DNA of 64,000 nucleotides from Pontibacter sp. HSC-14F20 (GCF_019599265.1 NZ_JAHZTC010000008.1:1-64000); one strand, 5' to 3'; positions 8,443-17,342 are shown, counted from the stretch's first letter. Translations and numbers: made by a program. Notes: generated by a model not told the origin, from the sequence alone.

Positions 8443-8494
8443 AAAAATATATATTTAATTTAATATTACGAATTTTTCAGGGCTGAATATCAGC

Positions 8495-8737
8495 TTAGTC
8501 CTGGTTGTCGCGCCATTCGTAAACCCAGGCCGCCTGAATCTGTTCCAGGTGTCCCTCGTTGGACTCCTCGCGCTTTCCGGTAAAGTTGGGCAGCGTCAGG
8601 ATCCACTCCAGCAACTCGGTAAAGCGCACGCGGTAGATTTTCGACTCGTTGAAGTCATCGCCAAATTTCTCGTACAGTGCCATGGCTATGTCTTCATAGT
8701 CATTCCAGTGAATAGGCGGTTCATAATTCTTATCCAT
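8495..8737 (-). CDS. iscX: Fe-S assembly protein IscX
   Basis: An acidic 80-residue protein of the IscX family, which binds IscS and iron and modulates Fe-S cluster assembly. It shows the family pattern IHWNDYEDIAMALYEKF at the N-terminus and the RFTELLEWILTLPNF centre, then the C-terminal IQAAWVYEWRDN. The length is slightly more than the E. coli protein (66 residues). A [2Fe-2S] ferredoxin gene lies 97 bp upstream on the same strand, the expected partner, but no iscS, iscU or iscA is in the window. Confidence 0.93.
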   Translation of the reverse strand: MDKNYEPPIHWNDYEDIAMALYEKFGDDFNESKIYRVRFTELLEWILTLPNFTGKREESNEGHLEQIQAAWVYEWRDNQD

Positions 8738-8834
8738 ATCTTATTCAGTAATCAATGATCAGTTATCATTAAACAGTTTACACTTATGTTTGTACCCGAA
8801 AGCCTTAATAGTGCCGCTGATTTCAGTCTTTGGT

Positions 8835-9164
8835 TTAGTGGCCCAGGAAATCCTGTGATGGTATTGTAACCACAATGTCTTCGTTGCCCTGCATCACGCA
8901 CTGACAGCCCAGGCGGGAATTGATGCGCGGGTCAATGGCACGGTCAATGTAGTCTTCTTCTTTGTCGGAAATCTCAGGCAGGTCATCCATTCCGGACTCG
9001 ATGTATACATGGCAGGTACTGCAGCCACACACGCCGCCGCAGTTGTGCTGCAGCTTGATGTCGTTGTTAAGCGCCACATCCAGCACCGATTCGCCCTCCA
9101 CAGCCGGAAGAACCTGATCTGGCGAGCCGTCAGCGAATTTGAAAGTTATATTTACAATTTTCAT
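8835..9164 (-). CDS. fdx: [2Fe-2S] ferredoxin, ISC/adrenodoxin type
   Basis: A 109-residue ferredoxin that supplies electrons, probably for Fe-S cluster assembly given iscX next to it. The four cluster cysteines are C42, C48, C51 and C87 (C-x5-C-x2-C then C), the adrenodoxin spacing, with two additional cysteines at 46 and 89. The DLPEISDKEEDYID acidic patch is where such ferredoxins dock with partners. ATG start. A -7 box lies 21 bp upstream (9185-9192). Confidence 0.93.
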   Translation of the reverse strand: MKIVNITFKFADGSPDQVLPAVEGESVLDVALNNDIKLQHNCGGVCGCSTCHVYIESGMDDLPEISDKEEDYIDRAIDPRINSRLGCQCVMQGNEDIVVTIPSQDFLGH

Positions 9165-9184
9165 GAGTCTTGCTATTTATGGTG

Positions 9185-9192
9185 CAAAGTTA
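9185..9192 (-). promoter_or_regulatory. Putative -7 box for fdx
   Basis: The minus strand reads TAACTTTG, a match to TAnnTTTG, 21 bp upstream of the fdx start codon. Confidence 0.5.
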
Positions 9193-9281
9193 TGAAACAT
9201 GCCCCCCGATTCAAAGCCGGGCGCTTTATACCTTTACCGAATACAACAGCATGGCTAACGAATTGGTTATAGGAGAGTTGC

Positions 9282-10061
9282 CTATTTTTTAGGATGCTGC
9301 ACCTGTATACTGCGAGAGAGCAACTGGTATACCTGCTGGTAAAGCGGTTGGTTCTGCAGCAGTTGCAAATGCTCCTCAATTACGTTTTGGTCGTGGCGTA
9401 CGGCTGGTCCCGTCTGCACCTGAAAGGGGTGCTGTTGCATCGCCTTGGTAATCGTTTCCTGAATAAGTGGCTGCAAAAGTGTGTCGGGCAACGCTGCCTG
9501 TTGCAGGAGTTGACGGCTTATACCTAGCAGATGATTCGTAAAATTGCAGGCAAATACAGCAGCCAGGTGTAATTGTTTCCTTTTATTCGGGTCGACCTGA
9601 TGCACCTCTTTTGAAATCGTGCTGGCTACTCCCTGCAATACTTGTAAGGTCTGTTTATCTTCAGCCTCTAGTAGTATAGGTATTGTGCTGAAGTCTACAG
9701 CTTTTGATTTTGAGAAAGTTTGCAGGGGGTAAAATACACCGGGACGGGCACCTGCTATACCTTGCAGCGCTGCCAGAGGCTGCGAACCTGAGGTATGCAC
9801 GATAATAGCACCCTCCGGTACTTGTAATGCCGACGCTACCGAAGCAATGGCCGCATCCGGCACAGCAATTACAAATAGCTCGGCATCAGTAGTCCGTAAA
9901 TCCAGGGAATCAACCGCTTTTGCTGGAGCAAGCACCTCCGCCAGTGCTTCCCGGTGCGCCGCAGTCGGACTATACACCGCCACGATTTCATGCCCTGCTT
10001 GCTGCAGCGCCTTGCCTAAATGCCATGCTACATTGCCAGAGCCGATGAGGGTGGTCTTCAT
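9282..10061 (-). CDS. Rossmann-fold / DUF2520 protein
   Basis: A 259-residue protein with an N-terminal NAD(P)-binding Rossmann domain (LIGSGNVAWHLGKAL, residues 5-19) and a helical C-terminal DUF2520 domain, with LAAVFACNFTNHLLGI near residues 166-181. The architecture resembles F420-dependent or pyrroline-5-carboxylate-type reductases, but the substrate is unknown. It overlaps the start of the upstream glycosyltransferase's 3' end by 4 bp, so it may now be co-transcribed with it. Confidence 0.85.
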   Translation of the reverse strand: MKTTLIGSGNVAWHLGKALQQAGHEIVAVYSPTAAHREALAEVLAPAKAVDSLDLRTTDAELFVIAVPDAAIASVASALQVPEGAIIVHTSGSQPLAALQGIAGARPGVFYPLQTFSKSKAVDFSTIPILLEAEDKQTLQVLQGVASTISKEVHQVDPNKRKQLHLAAVFACNFTNHLLGISRQLLQQAALPDTLLQPLIQETITKAMQQHPFQVQTGPAVRHDQNVIEEHLQLLQNQPLYQQVYQLLSRSIQVQHPKK

Positions 10062-11275
10062 GAGGTGGGTTTGTGTTGAGCTATAACCTGTTTGTATAGG
10101 TCCATGATTTGTGGTATAACCGCCCTTTTAGAGAATCTATTCATAAAATCTTGTCTTATTGCATGGCTATCATAGCGATTATGGCACTTTATCATCTTAA
10201 TCATAGCATTTGCAAGTTCTTGTGGGTTGCTCTTTTCTACTAGTAATCCGTTTGTATCGTTTACTATAGTATCAGGCCCGCCACAGCGTGTAGCAATGAT
10301 GGGTTTGCCGCATGCAAGCGCTTCGATATACACCATCCCGAAAGATTCATAATAACTTGGTAATACAAACGAATCACATTTCTGATATTCTTGGAGAGCT
10401 TCTACTCTAGTAAGATCTCCCAACCAATCTATAACATGAGATATATCTAACTCATTAGCTAACTTTATCAATTCCTCTTTTTGGGGACCTGTTCCAGCTA
10501 AACGGAGTTTGAGTTTAATACCTGTCGAAACTATAGATTTAATTGAAACAATTAAGTCCCCTATCCCCTTTCCATTAACTAGACGAGCAAAGGAGAAAAA
10601 TGTAAAAATTTTATTATTGTGATGAAGCTGTTCTGCAGGTTCGAAAAAATCCTCATTAATAAAATCTGGTATGATTGAGATTTGGGGAATCTTCTGTTTT
10701 TCCATCATTTTTTTTTGGAAGGGGCTTACAGCAATATTTATGTCTGAAGCTAAATAGGGTAATTGATGGAAATAAGTTAAAGTTCCTTCTTTGTTTGTAG
10801 TATAAGGGCTTGGAAAAGGCCCCATACGTTCTGTGATACAGAATGGTAAATTAGTTCGAATAGAAATGTCAAGGGCAATATTTCCTGCAGGGTGACCAAC
10901 TTGTGCATGAATAAGGTCAATAGGGCCGAAGTCATTTTCAAAGGATTTTAAATTTTCAAGGTTGGCACTTACTATTTTCTTAAAATTGCCTTTAAGGAAC
11001 TTTCTACTCCAAGTAAAGGCAGGAGTATGATATTCTTTTAGATTAGGGGACTTAGTTATAGTAAATGCTGTATGTCGCTTGATTAGCTTAGGTATGTTTT
11101 TGATATGATCCCTAGAATGCAAGAGCAAGCTTTTATCCATTTGTCCCCAGATGCTTATACCAATGTTAACGTGAGAATTTATTTTAGCAATAGCTTCGTA
11201 CTGTTCTGCTATCATTATACCTGTGAAAGGGTAGTCTTTACTGGGGTACCACGAAGGAATGATAAATACATTCAT
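10058..11275 (-). CDS. Glycosyltransferase family 4 (GT-B)
   Basis: A 405-residue retaining glycosyltransferase of the GT4 type. The C-terminal nucleotide-sugar domain shows FFSFARLVNGKGIGDLI, LRLAGTGPQKEEL and the E-x7-E region YESFGMVYIEALACGKPIIATRCGGP. The donor and acceptor are unknown; neighbours give no polysaccharide operon. The DNA is much AT-richer than flanking genes and has no GGTATAG copy, and it sits alone between ccmF and the DUF2520 gene, which suggests horizontal insertion. It ends in a 4-bp overlap with the next gene. Confidence 0.88.
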   Translation of the reverse strand: MNVFIIPSWYPSKDYPFTGIMIAEQYEAIAKINSHVNIGISIWGQMDKSLLLHSRDHIKNIPKLIKRHTAFTITKSPNLKEYHTPAFTWSRKFLKGNFKKIVSANLENLKSFENDFGPIDLIHAQVGHPAGNIALDISIRTNLPFCITERMGPFPSPYTTNKEGTLTYFHQLPYLASDINIAVSPFQKKMMEKQKIPQISIIPDFINEDFFEPAEQLHHNNKIFTFFSFARLVNGKGIGDLIVSIKSIVSTGIKLKLRLAGTGPQKEELIKLANELDISHVIDWLGDLTRVEALQEYQKCDSFVLPSYYESFGMVYIEALACGKPIIATRCGGPDTIVNDTNGLLVEKSNPQELANAMIKMIKCHNRYDSHAIRQDFMNRFSKRAVIPQIMDLYKQVIAQHKPTS

Positions 11276-11326
11276 TGGAATATTGTTTGCTTAGGCTTAA
11301 TTCAAACAAATGCGGACTGAGACTTT

Positions 11327-11368
11327 AAACAAGTAAGGCAGGCCTTTACAAGCCTGCCTTACTTGTTT
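11327..11368 (-). terminator. Terminator after ccmF
   Basis: A perfect 17-bp stem (11327-11343 with 11352-11368) around an 8-base loop. It sits between the ccmF stop codon and the glycosyltransferase start, closing the cytochrome c maturation operon. Confidence 0.85.
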
Positions 11369-11383
11369 AATACAAATAAGCAT

Positions 11384-13981
11384 TTACGCTACCTGTGCTT
11401 TTCTTTCTTGCTTCACTTTCGGTGCTTTATTCTCACCAGAGCCACCTTCTTTATTCCGGCGCATAATTGCCATTACAAAGCCGATAGACATGATGATGGT
11501 GCCGATCCAAAGGATGTTCACGAACGGCTTTTCCATCGCTTTCAGGATGATGTAGTCTTTCTGCGTTACGTTTACGCCGATTTTGAAGCGGTGATTCTCG
11601 GTGTCGATGTTCAGGAAGGTGATACGTATACCTAAGTCTTCGATTATCTCCGGTACACGACCCATCATCTGGTCTTTGATCATCAGCACAGGGTGGGCGT
11701 GGTAGTTTTTGCGCTCACCCATAATCTTCATGGCAGCCTGCACGGCTACGTCGCCTTCCGCCAGTTTTACGCCCGGTACCTGCTCTATCTGCTCAATACC
11801 ATTGAAGATGGCAATATAGTCGTTGATCACAATCGTATCACCAGCAGAAACTTCATACTCCTGTAGCTCACCCCAGTCCTTTTCTTCGTTCGGATCTGGT
11901 ACGGTGGAAACGTGGGTGTACAAATCCTTGCCAGCGAAGTGCTTGATGTCAGGAGATGCCAACAGACCCATGTTCGGGTTTACCTGCGCTCTTGGGTATA
12001 GCACAAAGTTTTCCTTTTCGCTTTCGTAGCTCACTTCGTAGTAAGTGTTCTCTGGCGAAATAAGATCCAGTGTGTCACCAGTCTGGTAGTATACCTTGTC
12101 CTTCACCTGAATATTGCCACGGGCAATAGCAACATACATATCATCAGTCTGGTAAAGCAACTCTTTGTTTACGTAGCCTGGTACGCCTTTCACTTCCTGG
12201 AACTGACCGTGGTAGCTTACCTTGAAGCGATCCATCTGCACAGGCGTGTTGCGCCACAAGAGCACGTTGTCACGGTTAATTTCATCCGGGAATTCACGTG
12301 AGTAGAGCAGGCCTGAATTGTTCTGAGAAATAATGTTAGAGTAACCTGAAGAGAACAAGATACCAATCAGCATCAGTGCTATACCTATATGGGCTACAGC
12401 ACCACCTGACAGTGTGATCTTCTTTTGCAGTAAACCAAGTATAATACTGAAGTTGGCAAATACTGCGAAGAGTGATACCACAAACAGCAGGATGTATACC
12501 GGGTTGTCGAGTTTAAAAGTGAAGATATCGAACTTGTTAGACAGGATTATCACCAGGCTGGCAAACAGCAGCGTAAGCATCAGTGGCATGGTGATGGCGT
12601 CCTTGAAGCTCTTCTTGTTCGCTTTTTTCCACCACAGCAGCTGACCTATACCTGTCAGAATGGCGATGGCTACACCCGCCCAAAGCTGGAACTTCGTGTA
12701 GTGCTCAATTTGGTCGGCTGGCAAAGCAGCATTAGACTCTATTCCGATAAAACCAAGGAATGAGTTGTATACAGGTATAGAGGTAGTCACGAGTACCTGG
12801 AAGGCGGCGAGGCAAAGCACGGCAGCACCAATAAAGACCCAGAACTCAGCACTATATGTCGACAGCTCTTTCTCTGTCGTCGGGATTTTCTTCCAGTTAT
12901 ACACCAGCAGCCCGATAGCGAGTACCGTGAATACCATCATGTAGGTAAACAACTGCCCTGACAGACCTAAGTCGGTAAAGGAGTGCACAGAGGCGTTGCC
13001 CAGAATACCGCTTCGAGTCAGGAAAGTCGCGTATAGAATCAGGACAAATGAAGTGATCACAAGGATGAACGTAGCGCGCAGCCCTTGCTTGCTGCGGCGA
13101 TAGGCAATCATGGTATGGATACCGCCTACCAGCACGAGCCACGGAATGTATACTGCGTTCTCCACCGGGTCCCAGTTCCAGTAGCCACCGAAGTTCAGTG
13201 TTTCATAGGCCCAGTAAGCACCCATCATAATACCGATACCCAGCGACACAGCCGCGAAATGTGACCATGGCAACGCAGGGCGAATCCACTCGCTGAACTT
13301 ACCTTTCCAAAGCCCGGCAATAGCGAAAGCAAAAGGAACAAGCGAAGCGGCATAGCCCAGGAACAGTGTCGGCGGGTGAATTACCATCCAGTAGTTCTGC
13401 AGTAGCGGGTTCAAGCCCGTACCGTCAGCTGGCCTAAAGTTCGGGTCCATGGCAAACACCGGAGCATCGGCCATAAAATCGCGCATGAGGATAAAAGGAG
13501 AGGAGCCCAGCTTGAAATCGCCGATTACCACACCCAGAATCATAGACGAGATGAAGATCTGTACAAAAGAGAAAATAGCCATTACTGGCGCTTCCCACTG
13601 CTTGTTCTTCTTGCCAGCGTTCATCAGCACCACACCAAGGGCCACGTGCCAGAACATCCAAAGCAGGAACGAACCTTCCTGACCTTCCCAGAAGCAGGAG
13701 ATCATGTAGTGCACCGGCAGGTGATTCGACGAGTGGCTCCAGGCATAGTAGTACTCGTAGCGGTGCTCGTAAATGATGTTGAAAAGGCTGAAGATAATAG
13801 CCACTACCGCTATGCTGTGCACATAAAAGGCAGCGCGTGCCAGTTTACGCCAGCTGGTATCGCCGCTCTCTTCCGTTTTCTGGCGCGCGGCCATAAAATA
13901 AGCATAGGAGGCTACAATGGCCGCTACAAAAGCTACAATCACACTGGCGTGGCCAAAGTCTCCGATTAGCGTATTAATCAT
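11384..13981 (-). CDS. ccmF: Cytochrome c maturation protein CcmF
   Basis: The haem-lyase subunit of the system I cytochrome c maturation pathway, in the inner membrane. It is 865 residues long, longer than the 650 of E. coli, because of an extra periplasmic C-terminal part. Visible marks are FWEGQEGSFLLW (98-109), the HPPTLFLGY stretch (202-210), the haem-handling WWD-type motif GGYWNWDPVENAVYIPW (265-281) and more than a dozen membrane spans. It is the last gene of ccmB-ccmC-ccmD-ccmE-ccmF; ccmE ends 93 bp upstream. Confidence 0.93.
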   Translation of the reverse strand: MINTLIGDFGHASVIVAFVAAIVASYAYFMAARQKTEESGDTSWRKLARAAFYVHSIAVVAIIFSLFNIIYEHRYEYYYAWSHSSNHLPVHYMISCFWEGQEGSFLLWMFWHVALGVVLMNAGKKNKQWEAPVMAIFSFVQIFISSMILGVVIGDFKLGSSPFILMRDFMADAPVFAMDPNFRPADGTGLNPLLQNYWMVIHPPTLFLGYAASLVPFAFAIAGLWKGKFSEWIRPALPWSHFAAVSLGIGIMMGAYWAYETLNFGGYWNWDPVENAVYIPWLVLVGGIHTMIAYRRSKQGLRATFILVITSFVLILYATFLTRSGILGNASVHSFTDLGLSGQLFTYMMVFTVLAIGLLVYNWKKIPTTEKELSTYSAEFWVFIGAAVLCLAAFQVLVTTSIPVYNSFLGFIGIESNAALPADQIEHYTKFQLWAGVAIAILTGIGQLLWWKKANKKSFKDAITMPLMLTLLFASLVIILSNKFDIFTFKLDNPVYILLFVVSLFAVFANFSIILGLLQKKITLSGGAVAHIGIALMLIGILFSSGYSNIISQNNSGLLYSREFPDEINRDNVLLWRNTPVQMDRFKVSYHGQFQEVKGVPGYVNKELLYQTDDMYVAIARGNIQVKDKVYYQTGDTLDLISPENTYYEVSYESEKENFVLYPRAQVNPNMGLLASPDIKHFAGKDLYTHVSTVPDPNEEKDWGELQEYEVSAGDTIVINDYIAIFNGIEQIEQVPGVKLAEGDVAVQAAMKIMGERKNYHAHPVLMIKDQMMGRVPEIIEDLGIRITFLNIDTENHRFKIGVNVTQKDYIILKAMEKPFVNILWIGTIIMSIGFVMAIMRRNKEGGSGENKAPKVKQERKAQVA

Positions 13982-14074
13982 TTGTGATAATTAAAAGTTA
14001 AAAGTTTAAAGTTATGAGTTGTGCGGCGCCAAGAGTGTTAACTTTAGAATCTTAACTCTCAACCCTTAACTTAT

Positions 14075-14500
14075 CTATATACCTGCGGTGTTGGTTTGGA
14101 TTTCGTTCTCCGTATACTTAGACGGACACTTGAGGAGTATCTTGTCGGCCACGAACACATCGTTTTGCATGTTGCCCGTAATCACGACCTGCTCGGAGCG
14201 CTCAAAGTCCTGTGGTTTAGGATTGAAGTAGACGACGCGCTGTTCGAAGCGGTTGGTGTCCACCAGTGTGAAGGCGAAGTAGTTCGGGTCCTTCATTGGC
14301 TCGTAGTGCATGCCCAAAATGTGTCCCTGGTCATCCTTTTTAAGGCGTCCTACTACGTGCACTTTAGTGGAGTTACCATCTTTGGCCAGCTCAATGGCAT
14401 CGCCAAACGAAACATAGGTGCTCGCGTCGCCGGCTGTGGTCATGATGATGCCGATAGCCATTGCGATAATCATAATGCCGATGATGTGTGATTTTTTCAT
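14075..14500 (-). CDS. ccmE: Haem chaperone CcmE, Cys (CxxxY) variant
   Basis: A membrane-anchored periplasmic OB-fold chaperone that binds haem covalently and delivers it to CcmF. It is 141 residues long, with an N-terminal anchor (residues 5-21) and the VHVVGRLKKDDQG core. In most bacteria the haem-binding motif is HxxxY. Here the aligned position is CPSKY (C125 to Y129), the Cys form described for Desulfovibrio and some archaea, where the pathway lacks CcmG and CcmH. Neither ccmG nor ccmH is in this cluster. ATG start. Confidence 0.92.
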   Translation of the reverse strand: MKKSHIIGIMIIAMAIGIIMTTAGDASTYVSFGDAIELAKDGNSTKVHVVGRLKKDDQGHILGMHYEPMKDPNYFAFTLVDTNRFEQRVVYFNPKPQDFERSEQVVITGNMQNDVFVADKILLKCPSKYTENEIQTNTAGI

Positions 14501-14614
14501 CTTTATCCGAGGTATAGATTCTCCTTTTCTGATAGCCTAACACACGATAGAAAGTTTTAAATCCATCGCAGATAGGGATATTTATCATTTTTTGCCCCAG
14601 CAGAGCAAAATGTT

Positions 14615-14896
14615 TTAGCGGTTCACGTACTCATCTTTCAGCTGTTTTTCCAGTCGGCCTACCTTGCGGTCAAGGGCAATCAGGTAAAACAGCACACCAG
14701 CCAGCACGGTCAGCAATACAGCCACCACCACGTAGATTTTTCCATCCTGGCGCAGGGTGTCGGCCATTTCGATGTTTTGCTGCGGCGCAGACGAGAATTC
14801 CACCATCTGTTCCTGAGCCATTGCCGTAGCGGGCTCAAAAACGAACAGCGCGCCTAGTAAAAAGCAGCAGATAGCCAGTATTCTAAACATTTTCAT
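14615..14896 (-). CDS. ccmD: CcmD-family small membrane protein
   Basis: A 93-residue protein with a signal-like N-terminal segment (residues 5-27), a periplasmic linker and one strong membrane span near residues 54-73, ending in a charged tail (DRKVGRLEKQLKDEY). Its place between ccmC and ccmE and its single span with charged tail fit the alternative CcmD family found in Bacteroidota, which holds CcmE to the CcmABC complex. It overlaps the 3' end of ccmC by 14 bp, showing coupled translation. Confidence 0.8.
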   Translation of the reverse strand: MKMFRILAICCFLLGALFVFEPATAMAQEQMVEFSSAPQQNIEMADTLRQDGKIYVVVAVLLTVLAGVLFYLIALDRKVGRLEKQLKDEYVNR

Positions 14897-15548
14897 ATAT
14901 GCGTTGTCTCAGTAATTCAAGTCTCGATTTCACGTTTATAATCCAGACACCCAGCAGCGTCCAGCCCAGCACAGCCGGGTAAAAAACAAGTCGCAGGCTA
15001 CTGTCGAGGTCGTAAGCGTTAAAGCCAGGATTGCCACCGTTGCCCGGATGGAGCGAATCCGTCAGGCGGGGCAAAATGAACAGCAAAGGGATAAGGGCCG
15101 CAAACGCGAAGATGTTGTATACTGCACTGATACGGGCACGTTGCTGTTGCTCGGCAAAAGAGCTGCGCAGCACGAGGTAGGCAAAATAAATCAGCAGGCC
15201 AATGGCCGCGCCGTTCTGTTTCGGGTCGTTGCTCCAGTACTCACCCCACGTAAACTTGGCCCATTCCATACCTGTTACGATGCCCAGCACACCGAAGAGT
15301 ATACCTACTTTAGCAGCTTCATGCGCGATGATGTCGTTTTTGATACTCGGCTTGCGCAGGTATTTAATAGAATACACTACCGAAATCAGCAGGATCAGAA
15401 TCATCCCAAACCACATCGGCACGTGAAAGTATAGGTTGCGGATCGTCTCGTTCAGGATAGCCAGTCGGGGAACATCCGACAGCATACCCACGGCCACGGT
15501 AAACACCAGCAGCAGCACGGTCAGTATTTTCCACCAGTTCTTCTTCAT
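14883..15548 (-). CDS. ccmC: Haem exporter subunit CcmC
   Basis: A 221-residue six-span membrane protein that presents haem to CcmE. It has the periplasmic WWD-type loop (WGEYWSNDPKQN, residues 101-112) and conserved histidines H42 (YFHVPMW) and H167 (SLHPG) expected to ligate haem. The length is close to the family norm. It overlaps the ccmD-like gene and lies about 185 bp downstream of ccmB. Confidence 0.93.
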   Translation of the reverse strand: MKKNWWKILTVLLLVFTVAVGMLSDVPRLAILNETIRNLYFHVPMWFGMILILLISVVYSIKYLRKPSIKNDIIAHEAAKVGILFGVLGIVTGMEWAKFTWGEYWSNDPKQNGAAIGLLIYFAYLVLRSSFAEQQQRARISAVYNIFAFAALIPLLFILPRLTDSLHPGNGGNPGFNAYDLDSSLRLVFYPAVLGWTLLGVWIINVKSRLELLRQRIYENV

Positions 15549-15732
15549 GTTCCTTCTTCTCTTATTTTGACGGAAGCCAGCCTGCGCCAGTTTCCATTCT
15601 TCTTTTATCTCTAACAGTTCTGTCGCCTGAATTGTCGCAAACCTGCGTCGAAACTGTGTCTTTAATTTTAGCTGGTTCAGCAGTTTATACCTTGTTTTCT
15701 GCCGGCTATACCTGTCGTAATTGCGCTATACC

Positions 15733-16419
15733 TTACGAACGCCAAAGGTACGGGAACAAAATATAAGAAACAGTGACAACGATCATGTTTATGGCAAGCA
15801 AAGTAAGTAGTTCGTCGAGGCTGGCAGCCCGCTCCAGTCCATCCATCGCGTTTTTAGACATCTTGATCAGCATCAGCAGCATGGGCACGATCACCGGAAA
15901 GCTGAGCACTGCCATGAGCGTGCTACTGTTGGCTGCTTTGGATGCTATCCCTGAAATCATGGTGAGTGAGGTCGCAAAACCAATGGCCCCGAGCAGAATG
16001 CTAAGCAAAAACATCGGGATGTCGTGCACCGGATTGCCCAGCACGAAAGCGTAGAATACAAAGCAGATGAGCGCCAGCACCAGCATGAGGCAGGCGTTGT
16101 AGAGAATCTTGGCCAGGATGATGCCCTGCGGACTTACGATGGAGTAGAAGTAGAGCAACCGGCCGCGGTTCTCCTGCATAAAGCTCTTGGCAATCGCGTT
16201 AACGGACGTGAACAGCAGGATGATCCAGAACAGGGCGTTCCAGACAGGCACTTGCAGGGCATTCGAGCGGAGCCCGAAGCTGAGGTAGCAGACAAACACC
16301 GTACTGCTGACGTAGAGCAGCATGCCGTTGAAAGCATACTTCTGCCGCCACTCCAGCAGGAAATCCTTCTGCATTAAGTATATGACTTCTTTGAACAGCA
16401 CCTTCTTGATTTTGCGCAA
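15733..16419 (-). CDS. ccmB: Haem exporter subunit CcmB
   Basis: The membrane subunit of the CcmAB ABC transporter that releases holo-CcmE. It has the family N-terminus with FLLEWRQKYAFNG (20-32) and about six spans, 228 residues in all. The frame opens with TTG at 16419; a GTG at 16401 gives an N-terminus closer to relatives, so the start is uncertain. The ATPase CcmA is not in the window, so it must be encoded elsewhere. ccmC follows after about 185 bp. Confidence 0.9.
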   Translation of the reverse strand: MRKIKKVLFKEVIYLMQKDFLLEWRQKYAFNGMLLYVSSTVFVCYLSFGLRSNALQVPVWNALFWIILLFTSVNAIAKSFMQENRGRLLYFYSIVSPQGIILAKILYNACLMLVLALICFVFYAFVLGNPVHDIPMFLLSILLGAIGFATSLTMISGIASKAANSSTLMAVLSFPVIVPMLLMLIKMSKNAMDGLERAASLDELLTLLAINMIVVTVSYILFPYLWRS

Positions 16420-16504
16420 AGGTACGACACAAATTGTATAATTACTAAGGTGGGTGTGGGGGCGGTGTGAGGTATAGGGTATAGACGGTTTGAGCTTATC
16501 TTAT

Positions 16505-16585
16505 TGTCCTTTCGAACGCAGGGAGAAATATGGATTGTTGGAATGCCCGCAATATTTTAGATTTCTCCCTGCGTTCGAAAGGACA
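16505..16585. repeat. 25-bp perfect inverted repeat
   Basis: Two arms of 25 identical bases in inverted orientation (16505-16529 and 16561-16585) enclose a 31-base loop. It stands in the gap between phoU and ccmB. The arms have no T run, so this is not a standard terminator; it looks like a REP/MITE-like repeat unit. It contains no open frame. Confidence 0.85.
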
Positions 16586-16667
16586 GGGTGTCTTTGAGTT
16601 GAAGATGTACTTGTAAAAGAGAATCACTCCCTTCGAGCCAACAGTTAAAGTATCAGCAATTTAACAA

Positions 16668-17342
16668 CTAATCCTTCTTTTTCTTCTTCCCCTTGTGCTT
16701 TACCACTTTCGCTTCACGGTAGAAAATGATTTCCTCGGCCATGTTGGTCACCTGGTCGCCAACACGTTCCAGTTTCTTAATAATAGAGAGTAGTGCCAAT
16801 CCTTCAGGTATACGGTCGGAGTTGGCCTGAAGGTAGTTGGTAATAACCACGTCGGATTTGCGGTAAATTTTGTTGAGCGCCTTGTCGAGCTTGATAATTT
16901 GCTTGGCGTGCTTGGGGTCGTCTTTTACGAAAGCCGTGCGGCATTCCCGGAACATGACCAGTGCTTCGTCATACATCACCAGCACTTTTGTAAGCTCCAC
17001 AAGCTCAGGGTCGAAGGGGCGGTCGAGCTTGCAAACGAAGCGCGCCATACCTTCTGCTGTGTCGCCGATGCGCTCGAGGTTGGTATTTATTTTGAGCACG
17101 GCCAGTACAGCGCGCAGATCCACCGCCACAGGGGTGTACAGGGCTAAAAAGTTTTCGCACAAACGGTCTATTTTGATATCGTAGCTGTTGACCTTGCGCT
17201 CAAGTTTAATAATGCGTTGCGCCAGTTCATGATCGGCGTTTGCCATGGCGTCGCGCCCGCTGGTGAGCTGGTAGTCCACCAAGTCCCACATCTCCAGCAA
17301 TTTTTCCCGCAGGCGGTTTAGTTCTTCATCTATTTGTGGCAT
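16668..17342 (-). CDS. phoU: Phosphate transport regulator PhoU
   Basis: A 224-residue all-helical protein of two PhoU repeats, the negative regulator that links the Pst transporter to the phosphate two-component system. Conserved helices are visible as INTNLERIGDTAEGMARFV in the first repeat and IIKKLERVGDQVTNMAEEIIFY in the second, both carrying the E/D-x-x-x-D metal-binding pattern. It ends in a Lys-rich tail. It follows pstB by about 60 bp on the same strand, the usual gene order. Confidence 0.95.
   Translation of the reverse strand: MPQIDEELNRLREKLLEMWDLVDYQLTSGRDAMANADHELAQRIIKLERKVNSYDIKIDRLCENFLALYTPVAVDLRAVLAVLKINTNLERIGDTAEGMARFVCKLDRPFDPELVELTKVLVMYDEALVMFRECRTAFVKDDPKHAKQIIKLDKALNKIYRKSDVVITNYLQANSDRIPEGLALLSIIKKLERVGDQVTNMAEEIIFYREAKVVKHKGKKKKKD

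Noticed and set aside
13985..14072. Repeat array at the ccmF-ccmE gap
   Set aside because: The AAGTTAAAAG-type purine runs are imperfect and short; similar low-complexity tracts occur near 41760 and 51985, but no unit structure was clear.
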